This document shows positions 27,982 to 36,496 of a DNA stretch of 64,000 bases, piece after piece (the first letter of the stretch is position 1; each line of letters opens with the position of its first letter). The position numbers were made by a program, and so were the translations under genes. The DNA comes from an uncultured Persicobacter sp. GTDB lineage: Bacteria; Bacteroidota; Bacteroidia; Cytophagales; Cyclobacteriaceae. The DNA lies in the NCBI GenBank assembly GCA_947498325.1, contig CANMKE010000019.1, positions 1-64,000 on the forward strand. The letters run 5' to 3'. The notes under the pieces were generated by a model, which worked only from the letters and a program-made list of their open reading frames with translations, had not been told where the DNA came from and did no database searches.

Positions 27982-29589
27982 ATGAAACTTTTACAGCCCT
28001 TTGGTGTGGCATTGGCCGCTTTTTGTATGGGGGGAACCCCTGCAATGGCTCAGCACATCAGTCAAAAAAGCTTTGACCAGACGATCAACAGCCCACATGA
28101 TGATCGTTCCCCTGTGTTGTCGCAGGATGGTAAAACATTATTTTTCGTTCGTGCTTCCGACCCTCAGAATGTTGGTGGAAAGAAGGACCATGGTGATATT
28201 TGGACTGCCAAACATCAGCAAAATGGCAGTTGGAGTGCGCCAGCTCCTTTGAGTGGAGCGGTGAACAATGATCAGGTCAATGAGATTCTTGGTCTTTCTG
28301 CGGATGGAAAAACGATGTTCGTTAATGATGCCTATCGCCAGGATGGAAGAACGGGCATTGCGGTGAGCCAGCTGAAGAATGGCCAGTGGGGTAAACCTGA
28401 AGCAGTGAAATTGCCTTATTTCAAAAATGCTTCGACCATGATTTCAGGTTGCCTGTCGGAAGATGGACGGGTTTTGATTTTGTCGATGGACTCCTTCAAC
28501 AGTCGTGGAGCAGAAGATTTGTATGTCCTTTTTAAAGGGCAAAATGGTTTTGGAGACCCCAAAAACCTTGGCTCTACCATTAATAGCCGCTTTCAGGAAA
28601 TCACCCCTTATCTCGCTTCAGATAATAAAACATTATATTTCGCCTCCAACGGACATGGTGGAACGGGGAGTTTTGATCTTTTCAAAGCGGAACGCCTTGA
28701 CGATTCCTTTTCAAATTGGTCGGCACCAGAAAATCTTGGTACGGATTTCAATACCAATGGAAAAGAGAGCGGTTTTCAGTTAATCACAGGTGGGAAGCAG
28801 GCGCTATATGTTTCCACACAGGACTCCAATGGTTATGGCGATATCAAGGTGTTTACTTTTCCAGAGCCTCAGCAGCTTGCTGAAAAGCAGGAAATCAAAG
28901 TGGAGGAAAATACCATTACGGAGGCTCCTTTGGCAGCGCCAATCGCTAAAAAACCTTCGGTGGATACCCTGCAAAGCGGTCGTCGTTATTTGCAGATTTG
29001 GGTGGTGGACGCCCAAACCAATGACTTCCTGAAGGAAGGAGTGGAGCTTCAGGCTGTTTTTGCGGACTCTACCGCAGTTATCCCGATGGACTTTGGACAG
29101 GGATCGGTTCCATTGCCAAAGGCACAAAAGCTGAAAGAGTGGAAGGTGAAAGCCAAGGGCTATTGGGGCGAAGAGCGGGAAATTAACCTACCCGTTACTG
29201 AACTTGCCGAAGCTTACCGCTTTAAACTTGAACCGCTGAAAGTGGGGGCTAATATCCGCCTGAGTAATATTCTCTTTAAAAGAGGAACAGCAGAGCGATT
29301 GGTGGCAGGTGATCAGGAGTTGAATAAAGTGGTGGCGTTTTTGAAAGAAAACCCATCGATGGTGATTGAAGTTTCTGGTCATACCGACAACCGTGGGAAT
29401 TCAGACGCCAACCGCAAGCTCTCTCTTAGTAGAGCGGAGAATGTCCGTGATTACCTGATTGAACAAGGCATTAAAAAGAACAGGGTGAAGGCTAAAGGTT
29501 ATGGTAGTACCAAACCAATTGCCTCGAACCTTAAAGAGGCCACCCGAAAATTGAATCGCCGTGTAGAATTTACCATTCTTTCAGAATAA
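27982..29589 (+). CDS. OmpA-family protein with WD40-like (PD40) repeats
   Basis: 535 residues. A signal peptide ends near PAMAQ. Residues of about 35-300 hold several PD40-type beta-propeller repeats (for example SPVLSQDGKTLFFVRA, EITPYLASDNKTLYFASNG). A linker and a small beta domain (about 330-420) follow. The C-terminal OmpA domain (about 420-535) has the peptidoglycan-binding consensus VSGHTDNRGNSDANRKLSLSR and GYGSTKPIASN. Such proteins anchor the outer membrane or surface machinery to peptidoglycan; relatives occur in gliding and secretion loci, but no such genes lie here. It is third in the GtrA/GT-83 operon, with the next start codon 2 bp after its stop. Confidence 0.9.
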   Translation: MKLLQPFGVALAAFCMGGTPAMAQHISQKSFDQTINSPHDDRSPVLSQDGKTLFFVRASDPQNVGGKKDHGDIWTAKHQQNGSWSAPAPLSGAVNNDQVNEILGLSADGKTMFVNDAYRQDGRTGIAVSQLKNGQWGKPEAVKLPYFKNASTMISGCLSEDGRVLILSMDSFNSRGAEDLYVLFKGQNGFGDPKNLGSTINSRFQEITPYLASDNKTLYFASNGHGGTGSFDLFKAERLDDSFSNWSAPENLGTDFNTNGKESGFQLITGGKQALYVSTQDSNGYGDIKVFTFPEPQQLAEKQEIKVEENTITEAPLAAPIAKKPSVDTLQSGRRYLQIWVVDAQTNDFLKEGVELQAVFADSTAVIPMDFGQGSVPLPKAQKLKEWKVKAKGYWGEEREINLPVTELAEAYRFKLEPLKVGANIRLSNILFKRGTAERLVAGDQELNKVVAFLKENPSMVIEVSGHTDNRGNSDANRKLSLSRAENVRDYLIEQGIKKNRVKAKGYGSTKPIASNLKEATRKLNRRVEFTILSE

Positions 29590-29591
29590 CT

Positions 29592-29741
29592 ATGAAACGC
29601 TCCAAGCTTATTTTTATCATTATCGCCGTCCTGTTTTTTATTGGATTGGCATGGGTGTGTTATGATATTTCATCCCAAACCACCTGGCCAGGCTCCAAAG
29701 GGCAATTGAAGGAACGTATCAAAAAACAACTTGACGAATGA
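29592..29741 (+). CDS. 49-residue single-pass membrane protein
   Basis: ATG at 29592 follows the OmpA stop by 2 bp. The peptide begins MKRSKLIFIIIAVLFFIG, one hydrophobic helix (about residues 5-23) with positive N-terminal residues, then a polar tail ending KKQLDE rich in Lys, Arg and Glu. Its stop codon overlaps the next gene's start (ATGA, 29738-29741), so it is translated in a coupled chain between two genes. That packing on both sides is the main evidence that it is real. I do not recognise a family. It may be a small envelope-complex subunit or regulator of its operon neighbours. Confidence 0.7.
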   Translation: MKRSKLIFIIIAVLFFIGLAWVCYDISSQTTWPGSKGQLKERIKKQLDE

Positions 29742-30379
29742 TGGATCGGGTTTCAAAAGTTTTTTATCAGTGGATGGAGCAAGAATTGTTGTTCCGTCCT
29801 GAACAGTTACACCTGACAGAAGCCCTGTTGCGGAAATGGAAGGTCTATGATCAGCTTGAAGCGATTTATCTTGAACTCGGTGGGCAGTCTAAGCGGATTT
29901 TTATCCCTAAAAACATTACGGTGTGGACTGCCAACCGACGAGCGGTACTGATTGACAGCCCGCTGGATTATAACCGGTATCGTCTGCAAACTTTTCGTGC
30001 AGACTGGTATGCGGAAAAAATGCCAGAAATGGATGTGAAGGCGCTGGGGCGTTTTTGTAGAAATAAAGAAAAAGAATGCCTGAAGATGGGGATTGGTCCA
30101 AACTTATGGACCAGTAAGGTTGCTGAGGATTATTTCGGGAAGCCCGAAGCCCCTGGCGATTTCTTTGAAAATGGTGCGCCAGCCTGGCGGTTGCGTGCCT
30201 GGAACTCCCTGATGACCGATGTGGCTTGTCATGGTTTTTTCTACAACTTGCAACGGGTGAGCATCTACAAAACCATTATGCACCAGGGGAAATTAAGGCC
30301 TTTGCAGGAGCTGCTTCTCGCAGGCAAGCCCGAAGATGCGGAGAAAGTAGGTAAGATTGTCCTTGCAGGCTGGAAATAA
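29738..30379 (+). CDS. Conserved-looking hypothetical protein, last gene of the envelope operon
   Basis: 213 residues, no signal peptide and no membrane segment. It has many Trp, Tyr and charged residues and a Cys-containing stretch (RFCRNKEKECLK). It starts at ATG 29738 inside the overlap with the 49-residue gene (an in-frame ATG at 29741 is equally possible). I do not recognise its family. Its position as the final member of the GtrA - GT-83 - OmpA - small protein operon suggests a cytosolic role in the same surface pathway, but no motif shows which one. Confidence 0.75.
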   Translation: MMDRVSKVFYQWMEQELLFRPEQLHLTEALLRKWKVYDQLEAIYLELGGQSKRIFIPKNITVWTANRRAVLIDSPLDYNRYRLQTFRADWYAEKMPEMDVKALGRFCRNKEKECLKMGIGPNLWTSKVAEDYFGKPEAPGDFFENGAPAWRLRAWNSLMTDVACHGFFYNLQRVSIYKTIMHQGKLRPLQELLLAGKPEDAEKVGKIVLAGWK

Positions 30380-30408
30380 ATGATTTGTCTGGTGGCAGTA
30401 TTGGCCAT

Positions 30409-30450
30409 AAAAAAATCCTCACCATCTTGATGATCGTGAGGATTTTTTTT
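30409..30450. terminator. Bidirectional terminator between the envelope operon and the dNK pair
   Basis: AAAAAAATCCTCAC / GTGAGGATTTTTTT stem with T-runs on both strands; convergent genes meet here. Confidence 0.9.
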
Positions 30451-31066
30451 AAGAAAACAAACCGAAGAGCTCTCTGTCGATGGCTTCTGTAATTGTGGCG
30501 AAGTCTTCCGCTACATGCTCAAAATCCATTTCATTGACATCGAATATCAAGACTTTTGATCCAGTAATTTGACTGATCCATGCTTCGTAATGATGATTCA
30601 GGTCTTCGAGGTATTTTATGGGAATCGTTTGCTCATAATCTCGGCCCCTTTTCTGAATCTGTTTTACCAGCTTGGGCGTGTTGGCCCGAAGGTAGATGAT
30701 CAGGTCAGGGGAGCTGATAAAATTTTTCATGTGACCATACAAGGCTAAATAATTGTCCCAGTCACGGTCGCTCAGTACGTTGGTGTCTTTGAGGTTTTTG
30801 GCGAAAATATTTACACCTTCATCAATGGTACGATCCTGCACGGTGGTTTCCTCGCGCTCTTTAATGCCGACGGCTTGCTTGAATCGGCTTTTTAGAAAGT
30901 ACAATTCAAGGTGAAAAGCCCATCGGGGCATGTCCTCATAAAAATCACTCAAATAGGGGTTGTCAGCAACAGATTCAAATTCAGCAACCCAACCATAATG
31001 CTGCGCCAACTTGGTCGATAGCGTGGTTTTTCCCGATCCAATATTTCCAGTAACTGCAATGTGCAT
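30449..31066 (-). CDS. Deoxynucleoside kinase (downstream copy)
   Basis: An upstream in-frame ATG would give 214 residues and overlap the neighbour, but the internal ATG at 31066 lies 1 base after the neighbour's stop and matches the sister gene's start MHIA; I choose it (205 residues). The P-loop GNIGSGKTTL, the ESVADNPYLSDFY motif, the catalytic-site DRTIDEG and the LID Arg cluster KRGRDYE are all present, placing it in the dCK/dGK/dAK family that phosphorylates deoxynucleosides to dNMPs in salvage. It pairs with the kinase upstream. Substrate is not readable from sequence. Confidence 0.9.
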   Translation of the reverse strand: MHIAVTGNIGSGKTTLSTKLAQHYGWVAEFESVADNPYLSDFYEDMPRWAFHLELYFLKSRFKQAVGIKEREETTVQDRTIDEGVNIFAKNLKDTNVLSDRDWDNYLALYGHMKNFISSPDLIIYLRANTPKLVKQIQKRGRDYEQTIPIKYLEDLNHHYEAWISQITGSKVLIFDVNEMDFEHVAEDFATITEAIDRELFGLFS

Positions 31067-31067
31067 C

Positions 31068-31685
31068 TTAAGAGAATAGACCGTTAAGTTCAATATCTAT
31101 TTTATCAACAATAGTGGCGAAATCCTCCACACGGTTCTCGTAATCCATATTGTTTACATCAATAACCAACAGTCTGCCATCTTTGTAATTGTCGATCCAC
31201 GAATTGTAATAAGTGTTCAGCGACTGCAAATAATCGATTCTGATCGAGCTTTCGTAATCTCGCCCTCTGCGTGTAATCTGATCTACCAGCTTGGGGATAT
31301 CCGCCTTCAGGTAGATGAGCAGGTCTGGGGCCTGAATGTAGCGGGTCATCGCTTTAAAAAGATCCATGTAATTTTCATAATCGCGGTCGCTTAAATTTCC
31401 CCCTTCATGCAGGCTGCGGGCAAAGATAAACGCATCTTCATAAATCGTGCGATCCTGAATAATGGAATCTTTTCCTTGTCGGATATCGAGAATTTGCTCG
31501 TACCTTTTACTCAAAAAATACACCTGCAAATGAAAAGACCATTTAGGCATGTCGGCATAAAAGTCACTCAAATAAGGGTTGTCGTCAACGGATTCGAACT
31601 GCGGAATCCATTGGTAATGTTTAGCGAGTTTTTTTGTAAGGGTGGTCTTTCCTGAACCTATATTTCCTGCAATTGCAATGTGCAT
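31068..31685 (-). CDS. Deoxynucleoside kinase (upstream copy)
   Basis: 205 residues from ATG 31685; a longer form from 31724 adds 13 unconserved residues. Motifs GNIGSGKTTL, ESVDDNPYLSDFY, DRTIYEDAFIFA and TRRGRDYES mark an active dNK. It is a close paralogue of the next gene, with the same length and a 1-base gap between them. In lactobacilli tandem dak and dgk genes encode two subunits of one heterodimeric kinase. The same could hold here, but that is inference. The DRTIYED form here versus DRTIDEG in the sister may reflect different substrate preference. Confidence 0.9.
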   Translation of the reverse strand: MHIAIAGNIGSGKTTLTKKLAKHYQWIPQFESVDDNPYLSDFYADMPKWSFHLQVYFLSKRYEQILDIRQGKDSIIQDRTIYEDAFIFARSLHEGGNLSDRDYENYMDLFKAMTRYIQAPDLLIYLKADIPKLVDQITRRGRDYESSIRIDYLQSLNTYYNSWIDNYKDGRLLVIDVNNMDYENRVEDFATIVDKIDIELNGLFS

Positions 31686-31787
31686 TTTTTTGCCGTTTTG
31701 AATACGAATAAATTTTTCGGTCACAATAATAAGGGAATCAAAGAGGATAAAAAAGATGGATTTTTAATCCTTTTTTTCTATGTAAAC

Positions 31788-32117
31788 TCAATCGTCGTAT
31801 TCTTCGAAAAGGAATATGTCATAGGCGCTCTTTAACTCTTTGAAAATGTGTTGGTCATGGACTTTTTGAGCCACTTCCATTCCTTTTTCGTAAACTGCTT
31901 TGGCGTCGTCAATTTTTTCCATTTTTACCCATAATTTCGCCAAATGATAATAGGTAGCCACATAATCTGGGTGGTTTTTAAGCAGATGCACAAAGTGCTC
32001 TTCAGCCAGTGCCAAATCTGTTTTTTGGTATTCAAGCGCAAGGCTGTACCAAAGGAAAGGGTCGTTGGGTTCTTCTTGCTTGAATGCAAGTAATTGCTGT
32101 ATGCGATCGAAACTCAT
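31788..32117 (-). CDS. Small TPR protein
   Basis: 109 residues made almost wholly of tetratricopeptide-like helices: PFLWYSLALEYQKTDLALAEEHFVHLL, then DYVATYYHLAKLWVKMEKIDDAKAVYEKGMEVA. It ends with an acidic tail. It has no signal peptide and is likely a cytosolic adaptor. It lies 102 bp upstream of the dNK pair in the same direction and may be co-transcribed; no functional link is evident. Confidence 0.8.
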   Translation of the reverse strand: MSFDRIQQLLAFKQEEPNDPFLWYSLALEYQKTDLALAEEHFVHLLKNHPDYVATYYHLAKLWVKMEKIDDAKAVYEKGMEVAQKVHDQHIFKELKSAYDIFLFEEYDD

Positions 32118-32322
32118 TGGGTGTTTTTAGTGTTTGTTTGAAAAATTTTTAATAAATTATACTAAGCGTAGGGTTGAGTGTAAAATCACACGAAAAAAAG
32201 CGTTGTAATTTGCAATCGTTATGTATGAATTTGCGTTCCTTATTATTGGTAAGAAAATTCTTGTTTTTACACAATTCCTTTCGCTACCATTAAACTTTAA
32301 CCCATAAAATCAACCCGAATTT

Positions 32323-33060
32323 ATGAAAATCCTTGTATGTATCACACATGTTCCTGACACGACGGCAAAGATTGCTTTTACTGACAGCAATACCAAATTT
32401 GATGAGTCAGGAGTTCAGTTCATCATCGGACCTTATGATGATTATGCGCTTGCAAGAGCAGTAGAGTTGAAAGCAGCACACAATGGAACCGTAACGGTAC
32501 TGAATGTTGGTCTTGCCAATACGGAACCCACTATACGGAAAGCATTGGCGATCGGCGCTGACGATGCCATCCGTGTAAATGCAGCGCCTACCGATTCCTT
32601 TTTTGTGGCTTCGCAAATTGCTGCGGTAGCCAAAGATGGAAATTATGATTTAATCTTGATGGGCCGGGAGTCCATTGATTTTAACAGTGGCGTTGTTCAC
32701 GCGCTTGTTGGCGAGTTGCTTGGCCTGGTGAGTGTTTCCCCTGTTATGAAACTGGAGGTAAAAGACGGTGTGGCGATTATGGATCGTGAAATCGAAGGAG
32801 GTAAACAATCGGTTGAGATTCCATTGCCGTTTGTGGCTGGTTGTCAGGAGCCAATTGCAGAATGGAAAATCCCGAATATGCGTGGCATCATGACTGCCCG
32901 CACAAAACCTTTGCAGGTAGTAGAGCCTGTGGGTGCTGAGGAACAGGTAAAGCTTGATCAGTACAGCTTGCCTGAAGCAAAAGGAGCGGTGAAAATTGTG
33001 CAGCAGGATCAGATTGATGATTTGGTGAAAATGCTGCAAAACGAAGCCAAAGTACTTTAA
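32323..33060 (+). CDS. etfB: Electron transfer flavoprotein, beta subunit
   Basis: 245 residues, ETF beta/FixA family. It begins MKILVCITHVPDTTAKI and has FIIGPYDDYALARAVELK, the GADDAIRV region and the MGRESIDFNSG segment of the nucleotide-binding domain. With EtfA it forms a soluble heterodimer that carries electrons from acyl-CoA dehydrogenases to the quinone pool via ETF-QO. It precedes etfA by 30 bp. The window also contains fadD and an HAD-like gene, consistent with fatty-acid oxidation. Confidence 0.95.
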   Translation: MKILVCITHVPDTTAKIAFTDSNTKFDESGVQFIIGPYDDYALARAVELKAAHNGTVTVLNVGLANTEPTIRKALAIGADDAIRVNAAPTDSFFVASQIAAVAKDGNYDLILMGRESIDFNSGVVHALVGELLGLVSVSPVMKLEVKDGVAIMDREIEGGKQSVEIPLPFVAGCQEPIAEWKIPNMRGIMTARTKPLQVVEPVGAEEQVKLDQYSLPEAKGAVKIVQQDQIDDLVKMLQNEAKVL

Positions 33061-33090
33061 TTTTTCTACCTAAAACAAAGACCTCAACCA

Positions 33091-34062
33091 ATGTCTATAT
33101 TAGTATTTATTGAAACAGATAACGGCAACGTAAAGAAAAGTTCTTTGGAAGCCGTAAGTTATGCCCACGCGATTGCCGCTCAGAATCAGGGAACCGTAAC
33201 AGCCCTTGTGCTGGGGAAAGTGGAGGAATCTCAGCTCGGTGCACTCGGAATGGCAGGAGCATCAAAAATCTTACATGCTGATGATACCGCTCTGGATACG
33301 CCTTCGATTATGGCATACGCCTCTGCGACGGCCAAAATTTTCAACGATACCAACAGTGATCTCCTGATTTTGGCACAATCGGCGCTTGCAACACCTGCAG
33401 GGGCTCGTACAGCGGTAAAAGTTGGTGCTGCGATGGTTTCCAATGTAATTGAAGTGCCTGAGGTGTCTGGCGATAGTTTCAAGGTGAAACGCGGTATTTT
33501 TACGGGTAAAGCTTTTGAGACACTGACGGTTACAGCGCCGAAGAAGGTGCTTGTAGTTAAGAAGAATGCTGTTGAAATGAAAACCGATGGCGGTGATGCT
33601 ACGGTAGAAAAAGTGTCGGTGGATATTTCCGAAGGAGATTTCAAACTTAAAGTTCTCGAAACACACAAACAGGAGGGTGATGTGCTTTTGCCTGAAGCTG
33701 AGATTGTTGTTAGTGGTGGCCGTGGACTGAAAGGCCCAGAGAATTGGGGAATTATTGAAGAGCTTGCAGGAACTCTCGGCGCAGCAACAGGTTGCTCGAA
33801 ACCTGTTTCCGACATGGATTGGCGCCCACATCATGAGCATGTTGGACAAACTGGGATAAAAGTAAGTCCTAATTTGTACATTGCTGTTGGTATTTCGGGT
33901 GCAATTCAGCATCTTGCAGGGGTAAACTCATCAAAATGTATTGTTGTGATCAACAAAGACCCTGAAGCGCCTTTCTTTAAAGCTGCCGATTACGGTGTTG
34001 TTGGTGACGCATTTGAAGTACTGCCGAAGCTTACTGAAGCAATTAAGGCGGTGAAAAGCTAA
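33091..34062 (+). CDS. etfA: Electron transfer flavoprotein, alpha subunit
   Basis: 323 residues, ETF alpha/FixB family. The C-terminal FAD-binding domain shows VSGGRGLKGPENWGIIEELA, GAATGCSKPVSDMDW, GQTGIKVSPNLYIAVGISGA and VVINKDPEAPFFKAADYGVVGDA, all standard. It is the second gene of the etfBA operon. The DUF151 nuclease gene follows after 6 bp, with a GTG start, so it is probably part of the same transcript. Confidence 0.96.
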   Translation: MSILVFIETDNGNVKKSSLEAVSYAHAIAAQNQGTVTALVLGKVEESQLGALGMAGASKILHADDTALDTPSIMAYASATAKIFNDTNSDLLILAQSALATPAGARTAVKVGAAMVSNVIEVPEVSGDSFKVKRGIFTGKAFETLTVTAPKKVLVVKKNAVEMKTDGGDATVEKVSVDISEGDFKLKVLETHKQEGDVLLPEAEIVVSGGRGLKGPENWGIIEELAGTLGAATGCSKPVSDMDWRPHHEHVGQTGIKVSPNLYIAVGISGAIQHLAGVNSSKCIVVINKDPEAPFFKAADYGVVGDAFEVLPKLTEAIKAVKS

Positions 34063-34068
34063 ATATCT

Positions 34069-34728
34069 GTGGATAAAATCAAACTCGACATTTTAGGCCT
34101 CTCTTCCAGTCAATCACAATCAGGCTCTTTTGCCCTGGTATTGGGGGAGCATCATGGAAATCGACGACTGCCCATCATTATTGGTATGTTTGAGGCGCAG
34201 GCAATTGCGATTGAAATTGAAAAGATCGTTCCTAATCGTCCCATGACACACGACTTGTTCAAATCAATAGGTAACGCATTTAACTTTACGGTAGAAGAAA
34301 TTATTATTTCTGAATTACGTGAAGGTGTTTTCTTTGCCAAGATTGTTTGTAACGATGGCTTGAAGAATGAAGAGATTGATGCACGGCCATCAGATGCCAT
34401 CGCCATAGGTCTGCGTTTTAATGCACCGATTTATACCAATGAAACCATCCTTAAGGAAGCAGGAATTATTCTGACAGACGAAGAGGAGGAGGGCAGTGAG
34501 GCCGCTTCGGCAGCCGAGGATACTGCGGCGCCTTCAGAGGTGAAATCGGAACAGCCTGTTGAAGCTCCAAAACAGGAAGCTTCGCCTTCATCGTCGTCCT
34601 CTGAGAGCCATAATCCCTTAAAAGCTTATTCGCTTTCAAAACTGAACGACCTGCTTGATAAAGCAATTCGGGATGAGGATTATGAAAAAGCAGCAGAGAT
34701 TCGTGATGAAATTAATAAGCGAGAATAA
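34069..34728 (+). CDS. Bifunctional nuclease (DUF151) with C-terminal UVR motif
   Basis: 219 residues from a GTG at 34069; no ATG precedes the domain. Residues of about 1-135 are the DUF151/BFN domain (LPIIIGMFEAQAIAIE, RPMTHDL, ARPSDAIAIGLRFNAPIY), known for RNase and DNase activity in plant and Thermotoga homologues. An acidic, Ser-Pro-rich linker of about 40 residues follows. The tail LNDLLDKAIRDEDYEKAAEIRDEI is a UVR motif, the helical hairpin by which UvrB and UvrC meet. Placement 6 bp after etfA suggests translation from the etf transcript. A role in nucleic-acid repair or turnover is likely; the link to ETF is unclear. Confidence 0.9.
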   Translation: MDKIKLDILGLSSSQSQSGSFALVLGEHHGNRRLPIIIGMFEAQAIAIEIEKIVPNRPMTHDLFKSIGNAFNFTVEEIIISELREGVFFAKIVCNDGLKNEEIDARPSDAIAIGLRFNAPIYTNETILKEAGIILTDEEEEGSEAASAAEDTAAPSEVKSEQPVEAPKQEASPSSSSSESHNPLKAYSLSKLNDLLDKAIRDEDYEKAAEIRDEINKRE

Positions 34729-34746
34729 TTTACATTAGATTTTGAT

Positions 34747-34782
34747 AAAAAAAGCCTACTAAATATATAGTAGGCTTTTTTT
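34747..34782 (+). terminator. Terminator after the etf-DUF151 operon
   Basis: AAAAAAAGCCTACTA / TAGTAGGCTTTTTTT stem with a short AT loop. Confidence 0.9.
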
Positions 34783-34828
34783 GTGCCTTGAATTCGGCTA
34801 AATTGCGAATCAATTTAAATTAGGGTTA

Positions 34829-36130
34829 ATGGAAATAGTACGTGGACTAATAGGGGTATTAGTTATTCTCGCAGTGGCTTTCGCCTTTTCAAACAACAAG
34901 AAGGCGGTCAATTGGAGATTAGTAGGGTCGGGGATCCTGTTGCAGTTGGTCATCGGTTTATTAATTACAAAGGTACCAATGGTGGCCCATGGCTTCCAGA
35001 CGGTCAGTAAAGGTTTTGTAATATTCTTAGGTTTTACAGAAAAAGGCTCGGCCTTCCTGTTTGGTCCATTGGTGAATGTTGATACGATGGGCTTTGTTTT
35101 CGTATTCCAGGTACTTCCAACGATCATATTTTTCTCGGCAGTTACCACAGGACTCTATTATTTAGGCATTCTGCAAAAAGTGGTTTGGGTGCTCGCATGG
35201 GTGATGAAAAAAACCATGGGATTGTCTGGAGCAGAGAGTTTGTCGGTTGCAGGGAATATCTTCCTTGGGCAAACGGAGGCCCCATTGTTAGTGAAGCCTT
35301 TCATTAAAAACATGACCAAATCTGAGTTGATGTGTTTGATGACTGGAGGAATGGCGACCATTGCTGGTGGTGTATTGGCGGGTTACGTGAAATTTCTCGG
35401 TGGTTCGGATCCTGTGGAACAGGCAAAATTCGCCTCTTACTTATTGTCGGCCTCGGTGATGAATGCACCTGCCGCAGTAGTGATGTCGAAGGTGCTCTTT
35501 CCTGAAGTGAACCCTGATCAGATTGATAAAGAATTGAAAGTAAACCCTGAATCAGTAGGGGTAAATATTATTGATGCCGTTTCCCGAGGAACCTCTGACG
35601 GTTTAGGGTTGGCTATGAATGTTGGGGCAATGTTATTGTCCTTTATTGCGATTATCGCTGCGGTGAATTATATGTTCTCAGACATGATCGGGCAGTGGGT
35701 TAGCTGGAATGGAGAAACTCTTAATCAGTTGATTCAGCACTCAACAGGTGGTACTTTCGATGGTTTGAGCCTCGAGTACATGTTCGGACAGGTGTTCCGT
35801 GTATTTGCCTACGTTATGGGTGTAAGCTGGCATGAGTCGCTGGTGGTAGGTTCGTTACTGGGACAGAAAACGGCCATTAATGAATTTGTGGCCTATAACT
35901 CCCTTTCTCATTTAAAGGAGGCAGGGGAAATGTCTGCCAAGGCAATTTTGATTTCCACCTATGCACTTTGTGGTTTTTCAAACTTCTCTTCTATCGCTAT
36001 TCAGGTAGGGGGTATTGGTGCTTTGGCGCCATCGCAAAAAGAGAACCTTTCAAAATTAGGCCTGAGGGCTTTATTAGCCGCATCCCTGGCTTGTTTATTG
36101 ACAGGAACCATGGCGGGATTGATCATTTGA
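34829..36130 (+). CDS. CNT-family nucleoside:cation symporter
   Basis: 433 residues, about eight to ten membrane segments, matching the concentrative nucleoside transporter family. Family landmarks are GLSGAESLSVAGNIFLGQTEAPLLVKPF, TGGMATIAGGVLAGYV, SVMNAPAAVVMSK, and the C-terminal FVAYNSL and LCGFSNFSSIAIQVGGIG that line the nucleoside and Na+ sites. Residues GQTEAP and the SNFSSI loop are intact. It imports nucleosides, which the two deoxynucleoside kinases at 30449-31685 could phosphorylate. It is monocistronic. Confidence 0.93.
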   Translation: MEIVRGLIGVLVILAVAFAFSNNKKAVNWRLVGSGILLQLVIGLLITKVPMVAHGFQTVSKGFVIFLGFTEKGSAFLFGPLVNVDTMGFVFVFQVLPTIIFFSAVTTGLYYLGILQKVVWVLAWVMKKTMGLSGAESLSVAGNIFLGQTEAPLLVKPFIKNMTKSELMCLMTGGMATIAGGVLAGYVKFLGGSDPVEQAKFASYLLSASVMNAPAAVVMSKVLFPEVNPDQIDKELKVNPESVGVNIIDAVSRGTSDGLGLAMNVGAMLLSFIAIIAAVNYMFSDMIGQWVSWNGETLNQLIQHSTGGTFDGLSLEYMFGQVFRVFAYVMGVSWHESLVVGSLLGQKTAINEFVAYNSLSHLKEAGEMSAKAILISTYALCGFSNFSSIAIQVGGIGALAPSQKENLSKLGLRALLAASLACLLTGTMAGLII

Positions 36131-36151
36131 TGATTCTAAAAATATAAATTT

Positions 36152-36190
36152 AAAGGGCTGATTTCTTAATGGAAATCAGCCCTTTTTTTA
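36152..36190. terminator. Bidirectional terminator between CNT transporter and xseB
   Basis: AAAGGGCTGATTTC / GAAATCAGCCCTTT stem plus T-run; convergent genes end on either side. Confidence 0.85.
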
Positions 36191-36221
36191 TACCTGGCAG
36201 TCGCCCAACGGAAGGTTATTA

Positions 36222-36425
36222 TTATTCTTCCTCCTCGTTCAGTTTTTCGATGGCTTTATTGAGTTGGCCTTCTGCGCCTCGAAGTTTTCCTTTACAAAAT
36301 TTTAGAAGCCCAGCGGCTTCTTCCACCATCCCTGCGAGCTCATCTACTTCGGGATTTTCATTTTCCATTTTGTGAACAATGCCTTCAAGCTTCTCCAAGG
36401 CTGTTTTGTAATTCAATTCTTCCAT
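36222..36425 (-). CDS. xseB: Exodeoxyribonuclease VII small subunit
   Basis: 67 residues with the XseB pattern: NYKTALEKLEGIVHKMENENPEVDELAGMVEEAAGLLKFCKGKL, two helices, then an acidic tail. Small subunits bind the large subunit in several copies to form the single-strand-specific exonuclease VII. Located 71 bp downstream of xseA on the same strand. Normal length. Confidence 0.92.
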   Translation of the reverse strand: MEELNYKTALEKLEGIVHKMENENPEVDELAGMVEEAAGLLKFCKGKLRGAEGQLNKAIEKLNEEEE

Positions 36426-36496
36426 AGTTTATATTCCGTTTTTTTTAGCGTTTTTGGGTGCTTCAGCTCATTGCCTTATGGCAGCAAAAGCAAGGT

